Positions 28,101 through 43,100 of a DNA stretch of 64,000 nt are shown in pieces. Source of the DNA: Epiperipatus broadwayi (taxonomy: Eukaryota > Onychophora > Udeonychophora > Euonychophora > Peripatidae); contig JAQFVV010012416.1 in the NCBI GenBank assembly GCA_028023455.1, positions 6,431,594-6,495,593 of the forward strand. The letters are read 5' to 3'. Position 1 is the first letter of the stretch. Each line of letters opens with the position of its first letter. The notes under the pieces are model-generated. The model ran no database searches, was not told where the DNA came from, and was given only the letters and a program-made list of their open reading frames with translations. Position numbers and translations under genes: made by a program.

Positions 28101-31100
28101 AAGATATTTTCTTCTTTGATCATGATCTCTATTTGTCATTTTATTTTTATTACTTGAATTTTTATAATAGCAAATTTGTACTTTATTTCACTTGACCATC
28201 AAATATTCCTTTCCTAAGTTTACATAACAGATATTGTATTTTCAAGTAGCAAGTAATATCTATATTTCTTTCACTCTTAACATATTTTAATTTTATATTT
28301 AAACTGTAAGTATAACATTCTTTTTTGAAGTTTAGAATCTGATCTTATTTTATAACTACAGAAAATACATTTGATGATTATATAAATATTTAATGTGATA
28401 ATATTATATCAATCTCTAATTGAAATGTTTTTTTCATTTGTTTCTAAATGGCGAGAATGATATCCTTATTTTATTCATCATTTTTTATCATTTGTAGCTT
28501 TATGTTACAATATTATATAGCATTTCTTTTTTGTAAGTGAAGGTGTGATGAAATAAAGTACTGCAATATTTAGATATAGTGTAATAATTGTAAATTATAA
28601 AATATATTAAATATACAAGTTTAAGTTATTACAGTTATTCCCATTTTATCAAAAAATGTTAGCAGTGCAGTATATAAAATTTTATAGCGTTTGTATATTT
28701 TTTTTATATGCACATACATTTTTTTGTAAGTTTCCTCATTTTGTCACATTATTTTATAAATTTTTCATTTGAGATCATGTGAAGAATGTAAAATGTACAG
28801 TAACAGCTTTCTGTATATATATATATATAATATACCTAGTTCACTTGTAGGATTCTAAATATAGGGGATTTGAACTCAGACTAGCACCCTTCAACTATCC
28901 ATACTATCTCATATTACTGATACACATGACCACATATATGTAGAAAAGATAAATAATCATCAATATACGTATTTCATACTAAATCAGCACTCATCAGTTG
29001 GTCAAGATTATCATTTCCCACACATATATAATCAGTGCTCAGTTTATATTAAGATAGCAAATCTTTATACTTTAATGGACAAGCTTCAATCCATTCAACC
29101 TCCAACTCTTCAGCCATCCATACCATTGAAAATCTGATGATGAATAGCTTCATTTGTTAACCATAGTTCACCTACTCAATGCATATTTATCTACTTTTTG
29201 TATTTTATTTAAAATTTGCTATATTTAATCTTTTTTTATTGCTACCTCTTGAATTTTTTAAAAACATCCTTGAATTTTTAATTTTATTATCATTTGTATA
29301 ATATATTTTGTATCCAAATAAATATAAATTTAATATGTATTTTCTACATTTTATTATTTTACTATATATATATCTTTACTTTTCTTTATATATATATATA
29401 TAATACAAAACCATAAAACAATACTAGATAAAAATCCAAATTTTACCAAAATCCTTACACGCCCATGGTTTCATCTACTATACTAAAGAAGCAACATATA
29501 TATACAAAACAAACAAACCTTCCCATAATTCATTTCAAAAATCAATTTTCCTTTATATCAAAAGGTGTCTTCATAAGATTGATAGCCTCAGATTCAAGAA
29601 GTTTTATCACTAAAGTTTCTTTTACTCTTCTTTTTAATTCATTCTTTTCATAAAAATAACCATATTATTGTCAAACAGTATTTTATGATCTGTATTTAAT
29701 TCATGAATATATAAAGATGAGTTATGATACCTATGTTTAACTCTACTTATATGAACTTTAATCCTATCATTAAGGCTAAATTTACTCTGACCTATATATA
29801 TATCTTACTACAACTACAAGGAATCTTATAAACAATATCGGGAATAAATTTACTATCAATCGACTGTTTTGAACCAATCAGTAAAGAATTCAAATCAGAA
29901 TCCTTCTTCCATGCTTCCTTCATTCTTCCTAACTAATAACTATTCTTATAAACCAAATTATATATTGATGACTTAAATGGTAAAGACATAAACTCTTTAT
30001 CCTTACTAACCATAAAAGTTGTCCTATTAGTGTCATGACTATAAATATTGTTATTAAATACAACACTTCTAATAAATTAATGATTATAAACTAATTCTAC
30101 ATAATCAGTAGCAAATTGCCTTTTTTGAATATCAGCATTATTACTAAAGTTATTAAGTCTTCTATTCCTACAACAAAAATTCAATAACGATATTTTTTTA
30201 TGCATAAAAGGCTGATAACTATCGTGTCTAATCATATTTCTCAAATTTTCAACACTTAAATCCAAAAATTTTAATTTTACAAAATCAAAACTAAATACTA
30301 GAATCAAAAGTATTCAATCCATCTAAAAACTCCTCTAATTTTTCTTTTTGAATAACAAACAAACAATCATCAACATACCTAACAAATAATTTTAAAGAAA
30401 CAGAAAATTGATTAATAACACTACATTCCAAAAAATCAATATAGACAGAAAACATTAAAGGAGAAATAACATAACTAATAATCCAACCATCTTTAATTTT
30501 ATAAAAAAAAACATCATTACACATAAAATACATTGAATTCTCTAACAGCAAAAGCAAATCATGAATAATCTTATCTGCAGAAAAACATTTAATTTTTTTT
30601 AAAATTGAAAGAAAAACACTATTTTAATCTATCAACTGATTTATACATATTTTTAATGTCTAAACTACCAAAAACACAATTATCATCTAAAATAAAACCA
30701 TTTATTTTTTTAACAGCTTCAAAAGAAGTACAAAATTGATCTAATTCAATATAGTCTTTACAAAATCTTATAAAAAATTTTGATATTTTATCAATAATTC
30801 CTCCTGTAAAATCAAAAATACATCTCTTAAAGGAAAATTATCTTTATGAGACTTCAAATTAAAGAAAACCTTTGGAGCCACATAATCACTAGAATAACAA
30901 CTTAAATAAGGAGCTCTATCAAAAATCTTTTTATTTTCCATAATTTTAATCAATTTACTTTTTTTTTTTTATTAGGATCAGAATCTAAAATAGCATACTT
31001 TCGACCATTTAATTCTAAAGAAACTACTTTCAAAATCAATATTATTTAACTATACAAACCGGCCTCCTTTATCTTAACAATATAAACTGGCTTCCTTTTT

Positions 31101-34100
31101 TTTAAAAATTATTTGTTAGGTATGTTGATGATTGTTATTCAGAAAGAAAAATTAGAGGAGTTTTTAGATGGATTGAATGCTTTTGATTCTAGTATGACAC
31201 TAATAGAACAAATTTTATGGTTAGTAAGGATAAAGAATTCTATGTCTTTACCATTTAAGTCATCAATATATAATTTAGTTTATAAGAATAGTCATTTGTT
31301 AGGAGGAATGAAGGTTGCATGGACGAAGGGTTCTGATTTGAATTCTTTACTGAATGGTTCAAAACAGTCGATTGATAGTAAATCTATTCCCGGTATTGGT
31401 TTTAAGATTCCTTGTAGTTGTAGTAAGATTTCTATAGGTCAGAGTAAATTTAGCCTTAACAAAAGGATTAAAGTTCATATAAGTAGAGTTAAACATAGGT
31501 ATCATAACTCAGCTTTATATATTCATGAATTGAATACAGATCATAAAATATTGTTTGACAATGCAACAATTATTTTTTATGAAAAGAATGAATTAAAAAG
31601 AAGAATAAAAGAAACTTTAATGATAAAACTTCTTGAATCTGAGGCTATCAATCTTATGAAGACATCTTTTGATATAAAGGAAAGTTGTTTTTTGAAATTA
31701 ATTATGGGAAGGTTTGTTTGTTTTGTATATATATTGCTTCTTTAGTTTCATTTTTACTTGAGTTGGTCTATTTGTTTAGTAAATGAAACCATGGTCGTGT
31801 AAGGATTTTGGTAAAATTTGGATTTTTATCTAGTATAGTGTTAGGCAGTTTTGAATATATATATATATATATATATAAATTTGTTAAAATTATTTTATTT
31901 AATAGTAATATTTGTAAGGATGTAAAGGTTAAAGAAAAATATGATTTTATTTCTTTGCCATTTAAATTGTCTTCTTATAAAATTGTGTGTAGAAATAGTA
32001 AATTGTTTGGAAATAAGAAAATTGCTTGGAAAAGGGGTGTTACATTGAATAATTTATTGAATAATACAAAGGAAGTTTTTGATAGAAAGACTATTCCTGG
32101 TGTGGTATATTTTATTCCTTGTTTATTTTGTAAGAAGGTTTACATAGGTCAGAGTAGTTTGAGTTTAAATGAAAGAGTAAAGGTTCATAAAAGTAGAGTT
32201 AAAAATAGATATCTTAGTTCTGCTTTGTATGTCCATGAAAAAGATACAGGCCACACTATTGATTTTGATGAAGCTAAGGTTGTCTTCTTTGAGAGAAATG
32301 AAATCAAAAGAAGAATTAAAGAGTCTTTATTATTGAAAATTTATGATTCTGAAGCAATTAACTTATTTAAGAGTTCTTTTAATATTAAGGGTGGATGGGA
32401 AGTGAATGGATTTGTGGGTAGTTTTTAATAGTATATATAAGTTGTGTTTTTTTATTATTTCTTTACACTTGAGAAGTCTGCTTGTAGCAGTGAAACCTTA
32501 GGTTGTGTTTTAATATTATTTTATTCTGGTCTGGTTTAATTTTAGATTTGGGGTAGTTTTGATTTTATATTGACTAGTTTAGCTTTATGCTTGTAATGTT
32601 TATATATATATATGTATATTCAGATACAGATTTCATGTATTTTGTTAATTAAATAACCATTACTAATTTCAGATCAGAATTATTCATATAAATAGAATTT
32701 GTATATCTTGCTTCAAACACTTTATAGCAAAAATTTATTTATTATATTGTGCCCTTTTGTATGGGTCACCATTTAATTTTTGTGCTAATCTATTAAAAAA
32801 TTTTAAATTTAAGATATATTTGAATATGTGATGTTAATTTTGCTTATGGTAATATTTCAAAAGGTTTAATTAAAGCAATCTATGAGTATTTGACATGTGA
32901 AATTGTGCTGATATTGAGAGAGACATTTTAAAATGATGATGATTATAATATATAGTTGGAAAAATGGCTATAATCAATACTGCATTAATATATTTAATAA
33001 ATAGGTATTTAAAGCTAAAAGTGTTTAAAAGACAAGTAAGATTAAATACATATATTTATTGTTGATAAAATAATGTTATAAAAGAATATAAATATTTTAA
33101 TTTTTATAAGTACATAAATAGAAGACTAATATTTGATTTTAATAATATTGGATAATTATTTTAAAATCTATTATAATATCTTGTTTATTTTAAAAATATT
33201 TATTTTAAAAAATGCAATTGTTAGTTTATTTTTAGACGACGATAAGCGTTTCTTGTGTTGTAGAGAACAGATGTTATTTAAATATACACAAACATGCGTG
33301 GAAGTTATCTAATAAAGTTGCAAAATATTTTAAAAATCATGTTGTAAAATTTATAAATAATACGTGAGTTATCACGAGATTAAAATAGAGATATTTAATG
33401 TAAGATATTAAGTCTGATTTTAAAATATTGTTTTAAAAATATGACGTATAAAAAGACTTAGTGTATTTTAAATAGTCTTATAAAAGTTAAAATTAAAATC
33501 AAGTAAAATAATATATTTTTTTTAAAAGTGTTTAATAGATTTAAATAAACGATAAGAATTATTTAAAAAAATGTAATAATGTAATAAATATTAAATATTA
33601 AATAAGTCATTATTTATTTTTAACTTTGTGTTGTTGGTAAATATGTAAATAAGCCAGCAAAGTTGATTGTTTAATCTACCAATCAAATGGGAAGTTTCTT
33701 CCGGTATAAAAGCTCAGTTCAATTGTTAGGGGAGGACTTCGTGATTGAATTTTCAAGTTAATTGTGCTATTAGAAAAATAGCTAAGTAAATTTATAGACG
33801 CTCTAAAATCATTTTTAAAATTACAAGAGTGTCGTTATAAATAATCTATAAAAGTTTTAAATAATAGACATGCAGTGTTAATTTAAATTTTCCTATCAAT
33901 CGTCTCTAAATTGAAGCTCAATTTACATGCAAGTGGTCATGGGAACATCATATATAGTGAAAATATATCGGAAACTTTACCCTAGAAATATGACAAACGC
34001 TGGATTAGTTCCGAAAATTACGAGATGGAGAAAAGTAGTATTTTGGACAGTATATAATTTTAAAAGCTAATTAATAGTGATTATTAGAAAATAGATATTT

Positions 34101-37100
34101 TAGAGAATAAAATACTTCTTATGAAAAAAGTATTTTGCAAGCTATAAATTTAAAAATATATCTTAAGTAAAGATATTGAAAATGAAAGTAGTTTTATAAA
34201 TACTTGCCTTGTTAAGTCTTCATGTTTTAAAGACTGAATGTTGATAATTTTAAAGGCAAGTCAATTGAAATATAATTAGCTAAAAATCTTAATATAACAA
34301 AATTATTATTGAAATAATTTAAACGCAGGTCGTTTATAAATAAAGAAGCTTATTCTTACCTAGATATGTTGATAAGAAATGTGCAAGTGATACGTGGACG
34401 TCCAAGTTAAATTTAAAATAATTAAATGATAATTTTCACAAACTATAGTCTAATTTAAAATAATAACTTTTAAATAATATTCTTTAAGAACTGCATCCGG
34501 ATCAGATAAACTATTTTAATTTTATTAACTTTTGTTTTGGTTTTTAAAAAAGAACATTTTCGTTTTCATAAACTTTTAAAAAAACACGTGATGGACCGGA
34601 AACAGGAAATGGTGTGCTAGTGAATATGTGCCTAGGATTTTAAAAAAACTTTATGGTGGAAAAGAAAACATCGCTGGAGTCATGTAATATAAATTTTGTT
34701 TTATTTATCTAATATAAAAGTTAAATAATATTAATCTATTAAAAATAAGATAGGTACATTTCTTAAAATTAATAACTAAAGTAATATAATAATTAATTGC
34801 ATAAGTTTATCTTATAATTAATATAAAACGTAATATGTTAAAGAATGATTGTAAGTATAAATGTAATTTATTCTATGAAGCTGTAATTCCGAAGAATATT
34901 GGAAGATGGACTGTCATTAGGACATTATTGATGGTAAAAATTGTATAATAATAATAATGTTAATGTATTTAATATGTTTTCTTTAGATCAACCGAATGAT
35001 ATGTTATTTTGAATGAATGTTTGATTATTTTAAAAATACACACATATTATATTGGCAGTGACAGTTTTATTTAAATATGCATAATTTGAATTTATGATAT
35101 AAATATGATACAACATTACATAAAAAGCTTAGAAATAATTATATGATTCTTTCGTAAATAAATTTTGATTTTTATTTTTTATTATTATTATTATGTTAGA
35201 GTATTAAAATTATATTTATTATTCATATCAGTAATTATTTTATTTAAAAGTTAGGAAGAGGTTTCAAAGTTTATATTTTATTATATTTTATTGGATAAAT
35301 TAAGTTAAGTTTTATGTAGAAGTTTATGTTTGAATTAAAGGTTTACTGAATATGATGAAGTATAAATAGTTTTGAATAATTAGTATTTATGTAAAGTAGA
35401 TGATTGTTTTTCCGGAAAGTTTAAATAAGTTTTAAAGGATGTTGTGTAGATAGAAGTTTATTAAGAAGGAGTAGAATAACACATAAAGTAAAGTAATAAT
35501 TTTACATAGAAAAGAATCATAAAATTTATCTAATATAGTGCTTTATGAATTTGAAATTGATGAATTATTTTAATATTATTATTTTAACAGTACATATATG
35601 TAATGCATATTTAATAAAAACATATAGCATGAATTGCATTAAGTAAAATATAAAATTATAATCAATTATTTGTTATTACATTACAAGGATACATTAGTTT
35701 CTATATTATGCTATTAAAGTAATGCTGATAATAAAGTAAACACATACTAGTACATTATAAAATGAATAATAGCAATACTTAAGTGATGTAGCAATTTAAT
35801 TAATAAAGTTTAATTGTTTACATATGCTACATAAAGATTATTTACATAAATTTTTCTGTGTAATAAGTGAAGTTCACTAATATTTATTTAAAGTCTGAGT
35901 TTTGAAAACATACTTTAATGTTATTAATACAGCATTTAAAGAATGTATAATTACTTATAGGAGTATGAGTTAATAATAGTGTAAACATATTGTATTATTA
36001 TTATTTTCTTAATTTTATTTTCTTTGTTTTCATAAGTTGAACTGTAAATATTGTAAATAAATTCTTAATCAAAGTTAATGTAAATAAATTTGTTTAATTT
36101 GTTTTAAAAGTGTGTCGAGTTCATTATTTTGCACCACAGCATTTGACAGCAGATAATTTGAAGAAACATAATATTTGCACAATGTGAATTTATTAATATT
36201 ATTTTAGAAATAAATACAATATTTTCCTGATTATCATTTATGAGAATTGATTGACATTATTACATTATATTACAATGGTCATAAAATAATTATAATGCAT
36301 AATATAAGAGTACAATATTATTTATTGCCACAGATTATTGAATTATAAGATTTTGATCTATTCCAAAATTAAGATACTATATGAAGATAAAAGATATACA
36401 CATGATTATTTATTTATTTAATGATTGATGATATAACCAAAATAAATAAGACTAAGTTATACCCTAGGATTAGTATTGAGTATTATTATTATTAGTATAA
36501 GTTAGGTGTATTTAGGTTTGATATAAAATCCCATATCATACTTATTTACATGAGTTATCATTACTTTAAGATAATTAGAAGAACCTGAGATTATTTAATT
36601 ATATTTTTAAAAAATTAAAAGTTAAGATTTATTTATTTATTATTATTAAAGATAATTTATTTTATTTAAAAGCCATAAGAATGCTATAGAGGTAGTAGTA
36701 AGTTAATAAGGAGGTGATAGTATTCTTATGCCATTGAGATAATATGTTTGGAAGATATTGACTCAATGTAAATCTACTTATTACTTTGTAACTTTACTTC
36801 ACAGTCTCATGATTTTGATAGATACTTATTTAATTAGTACATACTATAGAAATATATTGATTTTGATAATTGATAATAAATTTAATTTGAATATGATAAT
36901 ATAAAAGTATATTAAAGATAGATATGCAAATTTGAATTAAGCATTATAATTTAATTGAGCTAGTCGTATTTTAAACTATATTATACATCGAGAAGTAAGG
37001 GTACAATATATATGCGCACATACAATCTGATGTTTCGACTGTTTTAAAGTTTTTTTCAGAGCTTTGACGTAATAATATTTATTATTATATCACATACCTC

Positions 37101-40100
37101 TGAGGAAAACTGCAAGTCAGTCAAAATATCAAATTGTGTATCTGAGGAAAACTGCAGGACAATCAAAATGTCATTTTGTGTGTGTGAGTGTGTGTATATA
37201 TATTGTACCCTTACTTCTTGATATATAAAATAGTTTAAAATACAACTAGCTCAGTTACATTATTATTCTTAATTAAATTTGCATATCTATCTTTAATATA
37301 TTTTTATATTATCACATCTTAATTAAATCTATTATCAATTATCCAAATCAGTATAGTTCCAGATTATATTAATTAAATAAGTATTTAATTAAAATTATGA
37401 GACTGTGAAGTAAAGTTACAAAGTAATAAGCAGATTTACACTGAGTTAATATCTTCTAAGATACCATCTCAATGGCATAAGAATACTACCACTACCTTAT
37501 CATCTTATCACTACATTTATAGCATTCTTATGACTTTTAAATGAAATGAATTATCTTTAATAATACTAAAATAATTCCTAACTTTTAACTTAAAATATAA
37601 TTAAATAATCTCAGGTTCTTCTCAGTTTTAAAATAATAATAACTCATGTAAATAAGTATGATGTGGGATTTTATATCAAACTTAAATACACCTAACTTAT
37701 TTTAATACTAATAATAAATAATACTAATCTTAGAGTGTAATTTAATCTCATCTATTTCTATTATATAATCAATCATTAAATGAATAAACAATCACATGTA
37801 TATCTTTTATTTCATATGGTATCTTCATTTTAAAATAGATCAAAATCTTATACTTAATAATCTGTGGCAGTAAATAATATTGTATTCTTATAATGTGCAT
37901 TATAATCATCTTATGACCATTGTAATATTTATGTTCATGTCAATCAATTCTTATAAAATAATGTTAAGCAAATATGGTATTCAATTCTAAGTAATAATAA
38001 CAAATTCATTTTGTGCAAATATTATGTTTATTTCAAATCATCTGATGTCAAAATGCTGTGGTGAAAAATAATGAAACTCGACACACTTTTAAAACAAATT
38101 AACAAATTTATTTACAATAACTTCAAATAAAATTTATTTACACTATTTACAGTTTAGAATTTATGACAACAAATAAAATAAAAATAAGAAATACAAATAT
38201 AAGAGGCTTATAATGTTACTAATCTATGTACTCAATAAATAACTATACATTCCTTCAAATGCTATATTAATAATATTACAGTGTGTTTTTCCAAAACTTA
38301 GATTTTTAAAATAAATAGTAATGTACTATAATTACTTCAAATAATAATATATGTCAAGACTATTTATGTAACATGTGTACATAATGAAACTCTACTAATT
38401 AAATAGCTACATTAATTAAGTATTACCATTTATAATGTATTATCATGTATTCACTTTATTATTAGCATTGCTTAATGCTTTATATAAATTAATGTATCTT
38501 TATAGTGTATAACAAATAATTGACTGTAATTATACTTTACTTAATGTAATTTCTGTTATATGTTTTATCAAATATGCATTATATATCTCTATTGTTCAAA
38601 TATTATTATTTAAATCATTTATCAATTCTAAATTCATAAAGCATTACCTTAGATAAATTCTATGATTCTTTTCTGTGTAAAAATCATTACTTTACTTGAT
38701 GTGTTATTTTAATCCTTTCTAATAAATTTCTATCTATAAAACATATTTTAAACTTATCTAAAATTTCCGGAAAATAAACATCAATTTTAAATACAATATT
38801 CATTATCTAAACTACCTATACTACATTGTCTATACTTAATAAACTTCAATCCAAATATAAGCTTCTACCCATAACGTAACTTAACTTATTTAATAAACAA
38901 AATACACAAAAATAGAGTCTTTTCAAATCTATTCTTATCTTGCAAATAATAAAATAATTACCTCAATAAAGAATAAATATAATTCTAATACTATAACATA
39001 ATAAAATATCAAAATTTATTTATGAAAGAATCATATAATTATTTCTAAGCTTCTTACGTAATGTTGTATCAAGTTTATATTATAAATTAAAATTATGCAT
39101 ATTTTAATAAAGTTCGTTGCCAATATAATGTATGTGTTTTCATAAAATATCTATCCATTCATTCTACAACAACATAATATTCAGTTGATCTAAAGAAAAA
39201 CATATTAAATTCATTAAAAATCATTATACAATATTTTTACCATAATAATAATAATGTCCAGTCTGCTATCCAGCATTCTTCGGAATTTGCAGCTTCATAA
39301 AATAAAAATCATTCACATTTATACTCATAAACATTCATTAGAATATTTCGTGTTATATTAATTATAAAAATAGATTTATGTAATTAATTATTATATTATT
39401 TTTAAGTTAGTATTTAATAAATGTACCTAACCTACTTTTAATAGTTTAATAATATTTTAAATTTTATGTTAAATAAATAAAATAAAAGTTCATATTACAT
39501 ATTTCCAACGACGTCTTTTGTTCTACCATAAAAGTTCTAACAAATATCCTACGTATAAAGTCAATAGAACACTATTTCCTGTTCCGTTGTATCACGTGTT
39601 TCTTGAAAGTTTATAATAAAAATGATAACGTTCTTTTTTTAAAAATAAAACTAAGTTCCCACAAGAAAACAAAATAAAATTAAAAAAAAATAGTTTATAA
39701 ATTCTCTTTCTGGATCCAGTTCTTCATAAAATATTGTTCAAAAGTTATTATTTCTAAATTAATTTATAATTGTTGAATTATTCTCATTTAATTACTTCCA
39801 TTAACTTAACTTGGCCTAATTTGGTTTGGCCTGGACGTCCACGTATTACTTGTGCATTTTTCAAAACAATATATCTAGGTAAGAATCTATTTTTCCATCT
39901 ATAACGTCCAGCGTTTTAGACTACTTCAATAAAATAGTTTTATTATATTACGATTTTAAATAATCATATTTATAATCTATTTGCCTTTTCAAATCGTCAA
40001 TATTTAGTCTTTTAAGCACAAAGACTTAACAAGGCAAGTATTTATTAAAATTACTACTTCTTATATCTTTACTTAAGATATACATTTTAATCTTTTAAAA

Positions 40101-43100
40101 TCTGCAAAAATACTTTCTTTCTATAGAAGTATTCATATTTCTTTTAAATATCTATTTATAATAGACAATAGTAATTTAAACTTTTAAAACTATTTATAGT
40201 CCAAAATACTACTTTTCTCCATCTCGTAGTTTTATGTACTAATCCAGCGTCTATTATTTCTCTAGCATAAAGTTTTTGATATATTTCTCCGATACGTGAT
40301 GTTTCCATGATTATTCGTACGTAAATTGAGTTTCGATATTGAGAAGACCAATAGGGAATTATTAAGTTTCTACTGCATACTTATCATTTAAAATTATAAA
40401 ATTATATACAATAACACTCTTATGATTTTAAAACTGATTTTAAGAGCGTTTATAAATTTACTTGGCTATTTTCTCAATAGCACGATTAACTTAGAAATTT
40501 AATTATAGAGAGCCCCCTTCAACAATTGAATCCAGCTTTTATACTCGAAGAGACTCCACATCTGATTGGTACGTTTAAACAATCAAACTTTGCTGGCTTA
40601 TTTACATATTTATCAACTCACTATTAAAAATAAAATAATGACTTATTTAATATTTAATATTATTACATTTTAAAAATAATTTTTATCGTTTATTCAAATC
40701 TATTAAACATTTTTTTAAAATATTCTTTCTCACTTAATTTAAATCTTAACTTTTATAAGATCATTTAAAATAAACTAAATCTTTTAAATACGTTATATTT
40801 TTAAGACAATATTTTTAAAAATCAGATTTAATATTTTACATTAATATCTTTATTTTTATCTCGTGATAACTCACGTATTATTTATAAATTTCACAACATA
40901 ATTTTAAAATAGTTTTGCAACTTTATGAGAAAGCTTCCAAGCATGTGTGTGTGTATCTCTAATTAACATCTGTTTTTACAATACAAGAAACGCTTCCCAT
41001 AATCTAAAAATAACTTAACAATTGCTTTTTTTAAAATAAATATTTATTTTTAAAATAAATAAGATATTATATCAGATTTTAAAATAATTATTTGATATGA
41101 TTAAAATCAAATATTAATCTCAATTTAAGTACTTATAATTTAAAATATTTTTATTCACTTTTAACATATATTTTAAACTAAATAAATATCTTTGTCTAAT
41201 TTTAACTTGTCTTTTAATCACTTTAGCTTCAACATTTGTTATTAAATTTATTAATGCAGTATTACATCATAATCATCATCATTTTAAATATCTTCTCAAT
41301 ATCAACACAATTCACATATCAAACACTCATAGATTGCTTTACTTAAACTTATGGTAACATTATCACAAGCAAAGTCAACATCACATTTTTAAAACACTTC
41401 TTAAATTTAAAATTTTCTACTAGATTAGCACAAAACTTAAATGGTGACCCATACAAAAGGGCACAATATATATATAATAAAAAAAACTTTTTGTTATGAA
41501 GTGTTTGATGTAAGGTGTATAAATTGTATTTATATAAAATATTACAGCAAAATGATAGATTTAATCATTTTTCATTTTGGTATTGTTGTTTTTTTTATTT
41601 ATAGAGCTACTTTTATGTTTTATTTTTAGTAAAACGTATTTTGATGTCATTTTTATCATATTTATGTTGCTTTAATTCTTTTTAATTGAAATTTTTGTTT
41701 TTTCTGTATATATGTTTATTATATTTTCTTGTTCACATTTTTTACATTTTTATTTCATAAATTCCAATCTAAATCTTTGTTACTTTCATTTTAATATATT
41801 TGTTATATTTATACTTATTTTATTAACTGTTTGTATGTTTAATTTGTTTACATTATTTTTACTTATTTATTTACAATTTTATTTGTTCTGTTTGCTAATT
41901 TTTATCATTTGTTTTTGTATCTATACATTTAATATTTCTAATTTTATTATTATTTTTAGTTTTTACATTTTTTTTCTTCTATTAAAATTTTAATAGTGTT
42001 TTCTTTTTTTTTATTGGATAATTGCTATTTTTAATTTTTTTTTCTTTTTTTTTTTTTTTTATAAACTCTTTATTCAAACAATTTTTATAGAATTTCATAT
42101 CTGTACTTGAATACCAATTTATGATAGTATTTATTGAATTTCTTCTATTTACTGATGTTTATATTTATTATTTCCCAATATTAATTTATTTTTTATTTAA
42201 AATATCTAAAAATTTAATTTTATTTATATCTTTTTTTATTATAATGTAAATTTTTTTAACAATTTTATTTATGTCATTTATATATTTTTTTATATATCTT
42301 TAATTTTTTTTTTAAAATTAGTATGTAATCATCTATATGTCTTTTAGAAAAATGAGTTTTCATTTGTGTGAGACAATTAAAATTGTCAGATAATTGAATT
42401 AAATCATTATGAAAAATGTAAAAAAGAAATGTAATTTTTTAGAAATTTATTTAATATATGCAAATGGAAAAAAAAAAGAAATGTAAAAGTATTGAATATT
42501 TTTTAGATCTTTTTATAATTTAAAACTTTTCCAGTTCTATCATTAATAAATTGTATTCCAAATCTATGTCAACTCTAGTGTGACTTGTATTAACATTAAT
42601 TGAATGTGAATTTTATTTTTATCATCTGATATTTTCCATGTGTAAATTTTTTTATGGTTCGTAAATCATATATTCTTTACTACCATACTATTTTGACACG
42701 AATCCATTATCATTTACAATCTTGCCTGATCTTCAATATTCAAAATTTTAATTTTCCATTGTATTCATCTTTAGTTTTTGACAGCTATCAATAAATGTAT
42801 GAGATTGCTGCCTATAAAACTATGTCTTGCTTTTAGTCCTAAGATACTGTTTAATTTACTATCAGAGCAATGAACTGGATTAATTTTTTACTTTCCAATC
42901 CAACTTGTTTCAGAAAGATTCAAATATGATTAGTAATAATATATATTATTAGCCAACATGTAGTCTTTTTAGAAGAATGCTTTTTGTCAGTATAAATATT
43001 ATTACACGATGCGAGCTAAAAGATATATCTCTAAAATTATTAATACTTGTATTTATAAATATTTTTATTACAATTTGTGTACTTATCTGAATATTATAAA

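Larger units (their letters stand above)
32685..41538. repeat. Giant imperfect inverted repeat, two arms of about 4.3 kb
   Basis: The left arm about 32685-37022 and right arm about 37190-41538 are inverted copies over their whole length. The outer end is CCCTTTTGTATGGGTCACCA at about 32752 against its complement near 41440-41462. A middle block around 33640-33780 matches 40490-40620. The inner end is AAGTAAGGGTACAATATA (about 36994-37011) against its complement near 37201-37220. Sampled stretches look roughly 80-90 percent identical with small gaps. No protein-coding frame is evident in either arm. It is either a very large foldback element or an inverted duplication, lying wholly within one SETDB1 intron. 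Confidence 0.9.

Noticed and set aside
33000-36900. Regularly spaced AT-rich motifs considered as a CRISPR or satellite array
   Set aside because: No repeat-spacer periodicity. The regularity comes from low complexity and from the mirror-image arm.
41441-41993. Open frames rich in F, I, L and Y
   Set aside because: They come from T-rich low-complexity intron sequence. The hydrophobic look is a composition effect, not a membrane protein.
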